From NCBI RefSeq assembly GCF_031127835.1, contig NZ_JARXHX010000022.1, positions 1-64,000 of the forward strand: a stretch of DNA of 64,000 nucleotides. The letters are read 5' to 3'. The DNA comes from Pelagicoccus sp. SDUM812002 (GTDB lineage Bacteria; Verrucomicrobiota; Verrucomicrobiia; Opitutales; Opitutaceae). The translations under genes and the position numbers were made by a program. This document shows positions 9,256 through 17,442 of the stretch, in pieces. The stretch's first letter is position 1. Every line of letters begins with the position of its first letter. A model generated the notes under the pieces. That model made no database searches. It was given only the letters and a program-made list of their open reading frames with translations, and was not told where the DNA came from.

Positions 9256-9322
9256 GCGGACCGGGTGGAACCGGTCCCTCCTGATGTGAGAGCCATGGAG
9301 GGACGACTTCCACGTCGTCCGC
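9256..9322. repeat. BIME-like paired palindrome (two REP-like hairpins)
   Basis: Two 26-bp units in inverted orientation, 9256-9281 and 9297-9322. Each forms its own hairpin: GGACCGG-gtggaa-CCGGTCC (9258-9277) and GGACGAC-ttccac-GTCGTCC (9301-9320). The two loops are exact reverse complements, and the units also pair with each other outside the stems. The stem sequences differ between the units, yet each stays perfectly paired, as if maintained by compensation. This is the architecture of REP/BIME elements. No second copy was found in this window. Confidence 0.6.
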
Positions 9323-9386
9323 AGTGGAGGAGCGAAAGAGGAGCTACGCCCAACGAATCTGTAGTTATGATAACCCTACAATGAAG

Positions 9387-10031
9387 CTATTCGTCCAGAT
9401 GCACGATGCCATGGCGAATAGAGGCGATAGCGGCCTCGGTGCGGTCGCGCACCCTCAGCTTTTGGAACAATGTTTTTAGGTGGGACTTTACGGTCTCGTC
9501 TGAAATGGAGAGGCTGGAAGCGATTTCCTTGTTGCTGCGCCCCTTTACGAGGGCTTCCAGTACCTCCCGTTCCCGCTCGGTGATCTGTTCTCGCTCCGAG
9601 TGTTCGGCCAGTCGTTTCGCCACGGAAGCCGGCAAGGCGTTGTCCCCTTCGAACACCATTCTCACGGTTTCGGCGATGTCTTCGATTGGCATATCTTTCA
9701 AGATATAAGAAGAGGCTCCGGACTGCAGGGCTCGATGGATATCTTCGTCCCAATCGTAGGTAGAGATCACGACAACCTTAGCTTCAGGGTGGCGCTTTCG
9801 GATGGCAAGGATGGCTTCGGCTCCTCCCATGCCGGGCATCCGTAGGTCCATAAGGACTACGTCAGGCAACACGTCATCGTAGACCTCTATCGCTTCTTCG
9901 CCATCTGCTGCTTCCGCTATGATAGTCATCCCCGGTTGGCTGTTGATCAGGGCCATTAGGCCCATCCGCATTGGCGGATGGTCGTCTGCGATCATGACGC
10001 GGATCGTTGGGATGTCTTTCATTTCGCTCAT
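9387..10031 (-). CDS. NarL-family response regulator, partner of OB-repeat kinase
   Basis: A 214-aa receiver plus LuxR-HTH protein. The receiver has the acidic pair in IADDHPP, phospho-acceptor D62 in VVLMDLRMPG and K in YILKDM; the HTH spans ITEREREVLEALVKGRSNKEIA to LKTLFQKL near the C-terminus. It begins 18 bp after the stop of the membrane histidine kinase on the same strand, so the two form an operon. By eye it shares about 70% of residues with the regulator at 12425 on the other side of the kinase, including YDWDEDIHRA and DRTEAAIA.IRHGIVHLD. The two are evidently recent paralogues. It probably binds the TCCCC-N6-GGGGA sites, an inference from location. Confidence 0.93.
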   Translation of the reverse strand: MSEMKDIPTIRVMIADDHPPMRMGLMALINSQPGMTIIAEAADGEEAIEVYDDVLPDVVLMDLRMPGMGGAEAILAIRKRHPEAKVVVISTYDWDEDIHRALQSGASSYILKDMPIEDIAETVRMVFEGDNALPASVAKRLAEHSEREQITEREREVLEALVKGRSNKEIASSLSISDETVKSHLKTLFQKLRVRDRTEAAIASIRHGIVHLDE

Positions 10032-10049
10032 AGGTGTAGATCGGAAAAC

Positions 10050-12257
10050 TTAATCGCTTACGCTTACATTGACCGTGGTGCCCTTGCCAGGCGCGCTTTG
10101 GATTTTAACCTCTCCGCCGAGCAACTCTACGCGTTCGCGAATGCCAACGAGGCCGAAGCTTTTCTTCGTTTCCGGCGAGATCTTTTCGACCTCGAACCCG
10201 ACGCCGTCGTCAGTCACTACAAGTTCGACTCTTCGATTTTGGTAGGAAATTTGGACCTGTATCCGTTTTGCGTTTGCATGCTTGCAGGCGTTGGTCACCG
10301 CTTCTTGTCCGATGCGTAGCAGGTTGTTTTCGACAACGGGGGGAAGCCGTCTCCGTTTACCCGCTACATCTACTTTTATCTGTGTGTCCGTATCGTCGGT
10401 CAACTGGTGGGAGATTCGCTCCAAAGCGTCGGCGAGATCGTATTTTTCGAGAACTTGGGAACGCATGTCCCAGATGGAATCGCGTGCGTCGGCGAGGGCG
10501 GTGCGGGCGAGCTTGTGTGCGGTTTGAATGTGGCGTTGGGTGGTCTCGCCGAAAGTGTGGGAGTCGGTGCGCACCATTTCCAACTGTACGGAAATGGCTC
10601 CGATGTTTTGGGCTAGGGTATCGTGTATTTCGCGGGCCACCCGATTGCGTTCCTTCAGGATTGCAGAAAATTCGGACTCGGCCATGGCCCGTTGTTGCTG
10701 TTGCTCGTGCAGGCGTCGGCGCGACTGGAGAATGACAGCTGCGATCACGATGACCGCGAGGAGGAGCACCGCAGCCAGCGCGTAGGCGACGCGTTTTGGG
10801 GTCCACCAAGAAGCGGGAGTAATGACTGTGAGGTCCAACGGGGAGCGGAGCAATATGTGCAGCGATTCCGGACTCCAGAGTCCGTTTCTCGGAATGGTTT
10901 CCCCTCTGCCAACCGCCGCGATTCCAGAGACTTTGACGACGCTCCCCGGTTCCCAGTCGCTCAGGGCTGCTTGGTCCGGACCCGTGAGGAGCGAGGCGCT
11001 GACGGTGGTACCCAGCCCGTTTAAGGTAAGCTCGACGCTTTCAGGGTAGCGCTGGTATTCGACTAGGGTCGCTTCGATTTGTACGAGGTCAGAGTCATGA
11101 CGAGTGATCATGGCAATGTCTGAGATCTCGATGGGAGCGGGCAGGGTATGCTGGCTCGATTTACGGAAGACTGCGTCTTGTAGGATGGGGCTGTAGGTTC
11201 CCGGTTCGGGATATCCAAGAACGTCGACGACGTCGCCGGGCTGTAGATCGTCCGCTTGGGTCGTGTGAATCTCCAAGCTATGGGTTTCGTCTCGGATCCA
11301 GAGAACCTGGCCGGCCCGGTGATGGGTGACGACCCCTTTGACATGCACTCGGTGCCCTGGATGGCCGCCGGTGTGATCGAAGGTAAAGAGGCTGGATACG
11401 GGCTTGTGTGGGCTATCAAATTTCTGGCTCAGGGGAGGCCGGATGATTTCGGGTAGGATTCCATCCGTGCTGTGAAGAATGGGACGGACGGCCTGCCGCT
11501 TGTCGTTGTGCAGGTAGAAGTTCAGCCCTCGCAGCCGTATCTTGGCGTCGAGATAGAGGTCGGGGTCTAGGATTTCCTGTAGCTCGACGGCGATCTCGGC
11601 GTATCCGTCTGCGAGCTTCATGAGCGTGTAGGGATGCGGGTCGGTCGGGATAGACGAGTCAAACCCTTCGTAGGGATGTTGTGGGATTGGGTCTGGCAGG
11701 AACTCGAGGCTGCGGACAACCCCCGTGATTTCCACCCACTCGGCGTCCCACTGCCCAGAATAGAGCTCAGCGATGGTAGTGGAAATAGGAACTGGTATAT
11801 CCGTTTTTCCGATACGGCGAACGGATGTTGCAGTAGCGCAAGGCGCGTAGTTGCCAGGGTTCGTAAAGCCTTCTACCTCGACGAGATCGCCCGGCTGAAA
11901 GGGCGTAGGAATGGGTGGGTCGGTGAAGAGGAAGATGCCGTCAGTTTCGTCGATGATCGCGAACGAATAGAGCTCGCGCGTCATGAAGCAGCCAGTGAGG
12001 CGAATGGGGATCTCTTGGGCGGCTTCCTCGGGTGTTAGCGCGCGGATCTCCGCAGCGGTGGTGAGAACGCGCTGTTCGCCAAGCAGGGCTGAGCCAACCG
12101 CTCCGAGCGAGGTGAGATAGCATGCTAATGCGAAAGGGGTCGCTCTGCCAATCGATGAAAGGCGTCGTCGAGCGTAACGAATGCACGGGAGCGTATGAAG
12201 AACGAAGCTCAAGGGGTAGCGTGGAATAGGGCTGAGGGGATACGTTTTGTGCAACAA
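10050..12257 (-). CDS. Membrane sensor histidine kinase with OB-like repeats
   Basis: About 735 aa. A hydrophobic N-terminal signal segment (about 38-58) is followed by roughly 430 extracytoplasmic residues built from beta-rich OB-like repeats. Two of them show the pattern 'V.V.GVVT....lwIRDET..leI.T...LQPGDVVDVLGYPEPGTYSP' in whole or part (about 85-150 and 303-365); weaker copies lie between and after. One transmembrane helix (about 488-511) is followed by HisKA_3 with H546 in REIHDTLAQ, and an ATPase domain with NLLRIGQEAVTNACKHANAK, VTDDGVGFE and FGLVGIRERVELLGGE. It should sense a periplasmic ligand, plausibly a sugar, and phosphorylate the flanking NarL regulators. The start is uncertain: the frame opens with TTG at 12257 and no in-frame ATG lies before the signal segment. 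Confidence 0.9.
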   Translation of the reverse strand: MLHKTYPLSPIPRYPLSFVLHTLPCIRYARRRLSSIGRATPFALACYLTSLGAVGSALLGEQRVLTTAAEIRALTPEEAAQEIPIRLTGCFMTRELYSFAIIDETDGIFLFTDPPIPTPFQPGDLVEVEGFTNPGNYAPCATATSVRRIGKTDIPVPISTTIAELYSGQWDAEWVEITGVVRSLEFLPDPIPQHPYEGFDSSIPTDPHPYTLMKLADGYAEIAVELQEILDPDLYLDAKIRLRGLNFYLHNDKRQAVRPILHSTDGILPEIIRPPLSQKFDSPHKPVSSLFTFDHTGGHPGHRVHVKGVVTHHRAGQVLWIRDETHSLEIHTTQADDLQPGDVVDVLGYPEPGTYSPILQDAVFRKSSQHTLPAPIEISDIAMITRHDSDLVQIEATLVEYQRYPESVELTLNGLGTTVSASLLTGPDQAALSDWEPGSVVKVSGIAAVGRGETIPRNGLWSPESLHILLRSPLDLTVITPASWWTPKRVAYALAAVLLLAVIVIAAVILQSRRRLHEQQQQRAMAESEFSAILKERNRVAREIHDTLAQNIGAISVQLEMVRTDSHTFGETTQRHIQTAHKLARTALADARDSIWDMRSQVLEKYDLADALERISHQLTDDTDTQIKVDVAGKRRRLPPVVENNLLRIGQEAVTNACKHANAKRIQVQISYQNRRVELVVTDDGVGFEVEKISPETKKSFGLVGIRERVELLGGEVKIQSAPGKGTTVNVSVSD

Positions 12258-12331
12258 TTTCGCGATGCGGTATCAGGATCAAGCTGATTAGCCCGTTAAA
12301 AAAATGACAGTCGGAATGGTGTCTCCTTTAT

Positions 12332-12349
12332 TTCCCCTAAACGGGGGAA
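12332..12349. promoter_or_regulatory. Putative operator, copy B (TTCCCC-N6-GGGGAA)
   Basis: TTCCCCTAAACGGGGGAA lies in the 167-bp divergent region between the histidine kinase gene and the second NarL regulator gene. Arms are TTCCCC/GGGGAA with six central bases, the same geometry as copies at 5154, 23233 and 31306. A site here could autoregulate both directions. Confidence 0.5.
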
Positions 12350-12424
12350 GCGTAGGGCCCAGCGTTTTTGGTACTATGGGATTTGGCGATTTGGGCACTA
12401 ACCATTTCGCAGCCCTAAAACAAC

Positions 12425-13099
12425 ATGAGTTCAGAAACAGATAGGACTACGCTGGAGCCTGTAGAACCGTCGAAAGATGCGAATATCCGCATCCTTGTGG
12501 TGGATGACCATCCTTCGATGCGGATGGGTATTACCGCGTTGGTCAATAGCCAACCCCTTATGGAGGTGGTCGCGGAAGCTTCAGAGGGAGAGGAAGCGAT
12601 CGAAGTCTATGAGGACGTGCAGCCAGACGTGGTTTTGATGGACCTACGCATGCATGGCATGGGTGGAGTCGAAGCGATCCTTTCGATTTGTCGCAAGTTT
12701 CCCGATGCTAGGATCATCGTGCTTTCGACCTATGACTGGGACGAGGATATACACCGGGCGATCCAGTCAGGGGCGAAGTCGTATCTTCTCAAAGATATGT
12801 CGGTGGAGGATATCGCTGCCACAATTCGAAGCGTATTCGAGGGCGACGAGATCTTGCCGCGTCAAGTAGCGGTGCGGCTTGAAGAACGGGCTGAAAGGAA
12901 GCAGCTAACGGAACGTGAAAAGCAGGTTCTCGAATCCTTGGTCAAAGGTCGAAGCAACAAAGAGGTCGCGAGAGGACTCTGCATATCTGAAGAAACCGTG
13001 AAATCGCACCTGAAGACTTTGTTCATGAAACTGGGAGTGCGAGACCGGACGGAGGCGGCGATCGCGGCCATCCGTCACGGTATCGTTCACTTGGATTGA
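12425..13099 (+). CDS. NarL-family response regulator, second paralogue
   Basis: A 224-aa receiver plus LuxR-HTH protein, divergent from the kinase gene and closely related to the regulator at 9387. Phospho-acceptor is D73 in VVLMDLRMHG; the near-invariant Pro after 'D..M' is His here, which may alter activation. The acidic pair is in VVDDHPS, the conserved Lys in YLLKDM, and the HTH runs LTEREKQVLESLVKGRSNKEVA through LKTLFMKL. It is followed after 45 bp by a GH43-like gene on the same strand, so regulator and enzymes may be one transcript. One kinase flanked by two near-duplicate regulators suggests signal branching or subfunctionalisation. Confidence 0.92.
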   Translation: MSSETDRTTLEPVEPSKDANIRILVVDDHPSMRMGITALVNSQPLMEVVAEASEGEEAIEVYEDVQPDVVLMDLRMHGMGGVEAILSICRKFPDARIIVLSTYDWDEDIHRAIQSGAKSYLLKDMSVEDIAATIRSVFEGDEILPRQVAVRLEERAERKQLTEREKQVLESLVKGRSNKEVARGLCISEETVKSHLKTLFMKLGVRDRTEAAIAAIRHGIVHLD

Positions 13100-13144
13100 G
13101 TATCGTGGCGAAACCTTCTGTAGGACTGTAGGATTATCAACGTT

Positions 13145-14203
13145 ATGAAAAAATGGATACAGTTAGTTTTTGGCATTTGGTTGATGGGGGCAGGTTTTGT
13201 GCAAGCGGCAGATGAGCCGATGTTGCGGATGCCGGACATGCCGCTGCACGATCCCTTCATTGTCGCTCACGAACCGACAAAAACCTACTACCTCTACACC
13301 CGGAACGTTTCGCGATTAACCGGAGTGAGCGACCTCGGTACCATGGCGTACACATCGAAGGATTTGAAAAACTGGTCGCAGCCGAAGGTGGTTTTTACGG
13401 TGCTGGAAGATTCGTTTGCTCAAGAGGGCAATTGGGCGCCCGAGGTGCATGAGTATCAGGGAAAGTTCTATCTTTTCGTAACCCTGCACGACAGCGATGC
13501 GTTTCTCAAGCGCCCGCCGGATGCGTGGCGCGATACTTACGTGCGAGGAACGATTTCGGCGGTTTCTGATTCGCCGGACGGTCCGTTCGAAATGCTCAAC
13601 AAAGATGGCCCTGTTGTGCCGCGAGAGCTTATGACGCTCGACGGCACCCTCTATATCGATCAAGAGAATCAACCGTGGATGGTGTACGCCCACGAGTGGT
13701 TGCAGCGAATTGACGGTACCATCGAAGCGGTGAAGCTGTCACCTGACTTGGCGCGAGCGGTGGGTGAACCTGTTCACATATTCAAAGCTTCGGACGCTCC
13801 ATGGCTCAACCAGTCGATCGAAGTGTCCGATGCTGGACTGTCTTACGTGACCGATGGCCCCCAGTTTTATCGTAGCAAGACAGACGTGCTCCTGATGCTT
13901 TGGTCGAGCTACGAATCGGGATCTTACGTGCAGACAATTGCCCGCTCCGAGTCCGGTACCTTGTTGGGGCCTTGGGTGCAGCTTGACCCGCTGGTGAAAC
14001 GGGATTCGGGACACGGTATGTTGTTCCATACCTTTGACGGAGATTTCATGATGGTGCTGCATCGTCCGTTTCGAAATGCTCGCGGAAAGCTCTTCGATAT
14101 GGCGGACGGTGGAGACCACTTGGAAATTCTTCGGCAACGCACCGACCTCGACGGCGATCCAGAATACGATGACTTGCAGACGGTACTCGGGTTGAGCGAG
14201 TAG
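13145..14203 (+). CDS. Secreted GH43-like glycoside hydrolase
   Basis: A 352-aa protein with a clear signal peptide (MKKWIQLVFGIWLMGAGFVQA). It has the five-bladed-propeller pattern of GH43: catalytic-base candidate D36 in LHDPFIV, YTSKDLKNW, WAPEVHEYQGKFYLF, D166 in TLDGTLYID as the likely pKa modulator, and E184 in VYAHEW as candidate acid. GH43 enzymes are mainly arabinofuranosidases, arabinanases and xylosidases. The length fits a single catalytic domain without a carbohydrate-binding module. It sits between the regulator gene and the fucosidase gene on the same strand. Family is confident; substrate is not determined. Confidence 0.85.
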   Translation: MKKWIQLVFGIWLMGAGFVQAADEPMLRMPDMPLHDPFIVAHEPTKTYYLYTRNVSRLTGVSDLGTMAYTSKDLKNWSQPKVVFTVLEDSFAQEGNWAPEVHEYQGKFYLFVTLHDSDAFLKRPPDAWRDTYVRGTISAVSDSPDGPFEMLNKDGPVVPRELMTLDGTLYIDQENQPWMVYAHEWLQRIDGTIEAVKLSPDLARAVGEPVHIFKASDAPWLNQSIEVSDAGLSYVTDGPQFYRSKTDVLLMLWSSYESGSYVQTIARSESGTLLGPWVQLDPLVKRDSGHGMLFHTFDGDFMMVLHRPFRNARGKLFDMADGGDHLEILRQRTDLDGDPEYDDLQTVLGLSE

Positions 14204-14384
14204 AGACTTGATCGCGGAGGTAATTCAAACGGATAGCCTATTCAATATTCTGAAGGTTTCGTCCTCATTCAGCAAAAGACAGCCAGAAAAACCTCAGGTT
14301 GCTCCGAGTATTGTTAAGAATTCCCCATTTCCAGGTTCTGCTTGTTGAACTGGAGTCATCGATTGAATACAGAAAACTAAACCC

Positions 14385-15911
14385 ATGACTAAACTATCGC
14401 TCATTCTATCGCTCGCCACCCTCCCCGTTTTCGCCGAATCAAGCGATGGCGACGGTCCGTACGAAGCTAACTGGGAATCAATCGGTAAGCACGAAGCCGC
14501 TCCGCAGTGGTTTCGCGACGCGAAACTTGGCATCTATTTTCATTGGGGAGTGTATTCGGTACCTGCGTACCAATCCGAATGGTATCCGCGTCTGATGCAC
14601 GTTCCTGGAACGGCGTCCTACGAGCATCACCAGGGAGTCTATGGGCCGCCCTCCGAGTTTGGATACCATGACTTCGTGCCTCAGTTTACCGCAGAAAAAT
14701 TCGATCCAGAGGAGTGGGTCAATCTCTTCCAAGAAGCCGGAGCCCGCTTTGTCGGACCGGTCGCCGAGCACCACGATGGGTTTGCCATGTGGGATAGCGA
14801 GATCACTCCATGGAACGCCGCGGACAAGGGACCCGAGCGCGATGTGACTGGCGAATTGGCTGTAGCTGCCAGGGAAGCGGGTCTAAAGTTCATCACGACC
14901 TTCCACCACGCTCGCAATCTTCAACGTTATGCCGACACTGCGGAAACCGAGTGGGCCAAGCTGAAGGAGAATCAGTGGACAGGTTTTTTCGATAGTCATT
15001 ACCCATTACATTCGGAGTATCCGAATTCCAAGGACGAATCAGAACTCAATTACCTATACGGGAACATTCCGGAGGATCAATGGCTGGAGGAAGTCTGGCT
15101 CGGGAAGGTCAAGGAGGTTGTCGATAAGTACCAGCCCGATATCGTGTGGTTCGACAGTTGGCTCGATTCCATCCCTGAAAGCTACCGTGAGCGAATGGCT
15201 GCCTACGTGCTAAACCGAGCGGCCGAGCGGGACCAAGAAGTAGTTATTGTCCGCAAGCAAGACGATTTGCCGTTGTCCTTCTCCGTCGACGATTTGGAGA
15301 AGTCGCGCAAAAACGAGCTCGATCCGGAGCCTTGGATGACTGATGAGACCTTGAGTAATGGCAGTTGGTGTTATACGGAAGGTCTCACGCTTAAGCCCGC
15401 TGCAGACGTTCTGCACATCCTTGTCGATATCGTTAGCAAGAATGGCGTACTGCTTCTTAACGTCTCGCCGAAGGCCGATGGGACCATACCTGAAGATCAA
15501 CGGCAAAGGCTGGAGACCCTAGGCGGTTGGCTAAGACAATACGGCGAGTCAGTATACGGAACCCGTCCTTGGTACACCTTCGGCGAAGGCCCTACGGTTC
15601 AACCAGAGGGAAGTTTCGAGAACCATCAAGAGTTTGCAAAAGTAAAGTATTCACATTTGGATACACGATACGCGACGAAAGGTAACATCATATACGCGAC
15701 TACGCTCGGCCGCCCAGAAAATGAAACCATTACATTGGAAGCCTTCTCCGAAGCGAATCTACCTGAGGATATCTCTATCGATTCGGTATCATTGGTTGCT
15801 TCTGACGAATCTGTTACTTGGACCTTAGAAGAAGATGGGCTTCATCTCGCTTCAGTATGGGAAAAGACCGACGACACGGCTGTAGTGTTTAAGATTGTGG
15901 TCGCCGACTGA
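14385..15911 (+). CDS. Secreted alpha-L-fucosidase, GH29
   Basis: A 508-aa enzyme with a short signal peptide ending PVFAES. GH29 hallmarks: WFRDAKLGIYFHWGVYSVPAY near the N-terminus, HHDGFAMWDS, a FHHARN catalytic-face segment, and PDIVWFDSWLD containing the nucleophile D257. Then come WCYTEG, VSKNGVLLLNVSPKADG and a GTRPW-type segment, all in the usual order. A C-terminal beta domain of about 90 residues follows. GH29 enzymes cleave alpha-linked fucose by a retaining mechanism and release it from fucosylated glycans. It is 181 bp downstream of the GH43 gene, possibly with its own promoter, and converges with the galactosidase operon. Confidence 0.95.
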   Translation: MTKLSLILSLATLPVFAESSDGDGPYEANWESIGKHEAAPQWFRDAKLGIYFHWGVYSVPAYQSEWYPRLMHVPGTASYEHHQGVYGPPSEFGYHDFVPQFTAEKFDPEEWVNLFQEAGARFVGPVAEHHDGFAMWDSEITPWNAADKGPERDVTGELAVAAREAGLKFITTFHHARNLQRYADTAETEWAKLKENQWTGFFDSHYPLHSEYPNSKDESELNYLYGNIPEDQWLEEVWLGKVKEVVDKYQPDIVWFDSWLDSIPESYRERMAAYVLNRAAERDQEVVIVRKQDDLPLSFSVDDLEKSRKNELDPEPWMTDETLSNGSWCYTEGLTLKPAADVLHILVDIVSKNGVLLLNVSPKADGTIPEDQRQRLETLGGWLRQYGESVYGTRPWYTFGEGPTVQPEGSFENHQEFAKVKYSHLDTRYATKGNIIYATTLGRPENETITLEAFSEANLPEDISIDSVSLVASDESVTWTLEEDGLHLASVWEKTDDTAVVFKIVVAD

Positions 15912-15977
15912 GACTGCCGTTGAATGTACTTCTGCGACCTTCGTTAATGGGTGAGCGAATTTGGGGTAGAGGGTCGT

Positions 15978-17342
15978 CTAGAAAACGAGCCACTCTAGGA
16001 GTGCTGGCTCGTTTTCCTTGCCTGTAAGAGTATATCGGATACGGAGGTATCGGCAGTCTACCGCTTCCTCGATGACGATGGGCGATCCATTTGCTGGTGA
16101 ACTACTGAAGTCTACTAGAGTGGACCAAGTCCCGCCGTCTCGTGAATGTTCGAGGATGAAGAACTGATCCTTCCAACCGAATTCGGGTAGTATCTCTTGT
16201 CTAGTAACAGTCACTACGGAATCGAATGATTGTTGAATCGTAGGCTGTGTATCGCCGATAGCGGCTTCCCATCGGGTGGCGTAGTTGTTGTCGGTGGCGT
16301 GCTCGGGAGCAGTATGATTGTTTAGGGAGCTTGATGCGGAAACGGTCGAGGAAAAGGGACTGCGGTTCTCCAGCCTACCCGCTACGAGAGCTGGTCCCTC
16401 GTGGGTGGGAGAAACGGAGTCAATCAATCCATCGCCTGTGAAGTTGAGTTCGTCCACGCAGATCTGGCGATGCACGGGCTCGAAAGGGACGTTGTGTCGA
16501 TGGTAGAGAATGTAATGCTGTCCTCCTTCTTCGAATACAGTGTGGTGGCCCGGTGAGGATACGTTTTTCGAGTGGTCGGTCACAAGGATTGGGCTGTTGC
16601 TCGCTTCCGCAAATGGTCCTAGAGGTGAGGCGCCGATGGCGTAGTGGACCTGGTAGGTGTCGATGGTGGTTTTACCATCTGAATACATAAGGTAGTATCG
16701 CTCATCTTTTTTAAGCATGACAGGAGCCTCGAAGTAGTGAGTTGGGGTGAGGTCTTTGACCTCGCCGTCGAAGCTAGCCATATCTGGAGCAAGTTTAGCG
16801 GCGTAGCACCTTCCGTTCACCCAATTCCATCCGGAACCCCAGTACAAGTAGGCGCTGCCGTCGTCGTCGATAAAAGCTTGGGCATCGATCATGTGATATT
16901 CCCGTTCGAAGTCCGCAGAAATCATGGGCTGGTCACCCAACGGATTCTCCCAAGGCCCCAATGGATGTTCGGCTACGCCTACCCATATTTCGCTCCCCAC
17001 GGAAACATGCATGTAGAACATTCCGTCGGTTCCCTCTATGACGGACGGTGCCCAGACCATGGCTCCCATGGAGGTCGGGCTTGTGCAGGCGGTCTTGGTC
17101 GGCCAGTTTAGAAGGTTAAGCGTCCAGTTTTTGAAGTCGCTCGACTCCCAGCAGGACAGCTGTTCGCCGCCCCAAGGGTCGATGGTGGCGTAGATGTAGT
17201 GCTTTCCTTCATACGAAACGATGGACGGGTCTGCGTAGTAGCCGGGGATAATAGGGTTGGCATTGTGCGGTTCCTCTCCGGGGACGTTTCCAAAGCTGAA
17301 AACGGTCATGCAACAAGCGGCGAAAGCAAGGAGTGATTTCAT
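15978..17342 (-). CDS. Secreted GH43 hydrolase with C-terminal discoidin-like domain
   Basis: A 454-aa protein. The signal peptide ends near SFGNVPGE. The GH43 domain has the base D38 in YYADPS, the pKa modulator D153 in MIDAQAFID and the acid E205 in YFEAPVM, in canonical order, with WAPSVI between. From about residue 320 an F5/8-type C (discoidin) domain follows: ASSSLNNHTAPEHATDNNYATRWEA then ILPEFGWKDQFFILEHS and a closing YRLIR-like CRYLRIRY. This suggests carbohydrate binding. It is third in the lacZ-GH2-GH43 operon, 100 bp after the GH2 stop. The activity is likely arabinofuranosidase or xylosidase; the choice is not resolved by sequence reading. Confidence 0.92.
   Translation of the reverse strand: MKSLLAFAACCMTVFSFGNVPGEEPHNANPIIPGYYADPSIVSYEGKHYIYATIDPWGGEQLSCWESSDFKNWTLNLLNWPTKTACTSPTSMGAMVWAPSVIEGTDGMFYMHVSVGSEIWVGVAEHPLGPWENPLGDQPMISADFEREYHMIDAQAFIDDDGSAYLYWGSGWNWVNGRCYAAKLAPDMASFDGEVKDLTPTHYFEAPVMLKKDERYYLMYSDGKTTIDTYQVHYAIGASPLGPFAEASNSPILVTDHSKNVSSPGHHTVFEEGGQHYILYHRHNVPFEPVHRQICVDELNFTGDGLIDSVSPTHEGPALVAGRLENRSPFSSTVSASSSLNNHTAPEHATDNNYATRWEAAIGDTQPTIQQSFDSVVTVTRQEILPEFGWKDQFFILEHSRDGGTWSTLVDFSSSPANGSPIVIEEAVDCRYLRIRYTLTGKENEPALLEWLVF
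15981..16016. terminator. Bidirectional terminator-like hairpin inside GH43 3' end
   Basis: A perfect 12-bp inverted repeat GAAAACGAGCCA / TGGCTCGTTTTC (15981-15992 and 16005-16016) with a 12-base loop. It lies immediately before the GH43 stop codon, so it is coding DNA. Because the arms end in AAAA and TTTT, both strands present a stem followed by a T-run. It could end the fucosidase transcript (+) and the galactosidase operon (-), in the 66-bp convergent junction. Confidence 0.55.
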
Positions 17343-17442
17343 GGGCAGTAGAGATTGGGGTAATGATCGAAACGTCGAATTGTGTTCCTATCGGAGGTAG
17401 GCCCTTGGAAACCAGAGTGGAAACAAAAGTCTTCTTACAGTC

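Noticed and set aside
12257-12300. Upstream extension of the OB-repeat kinase
   Set aside because: No in-frame ATG; the frame there lies in the divergent promoter region, and the TTG start is only provisional.
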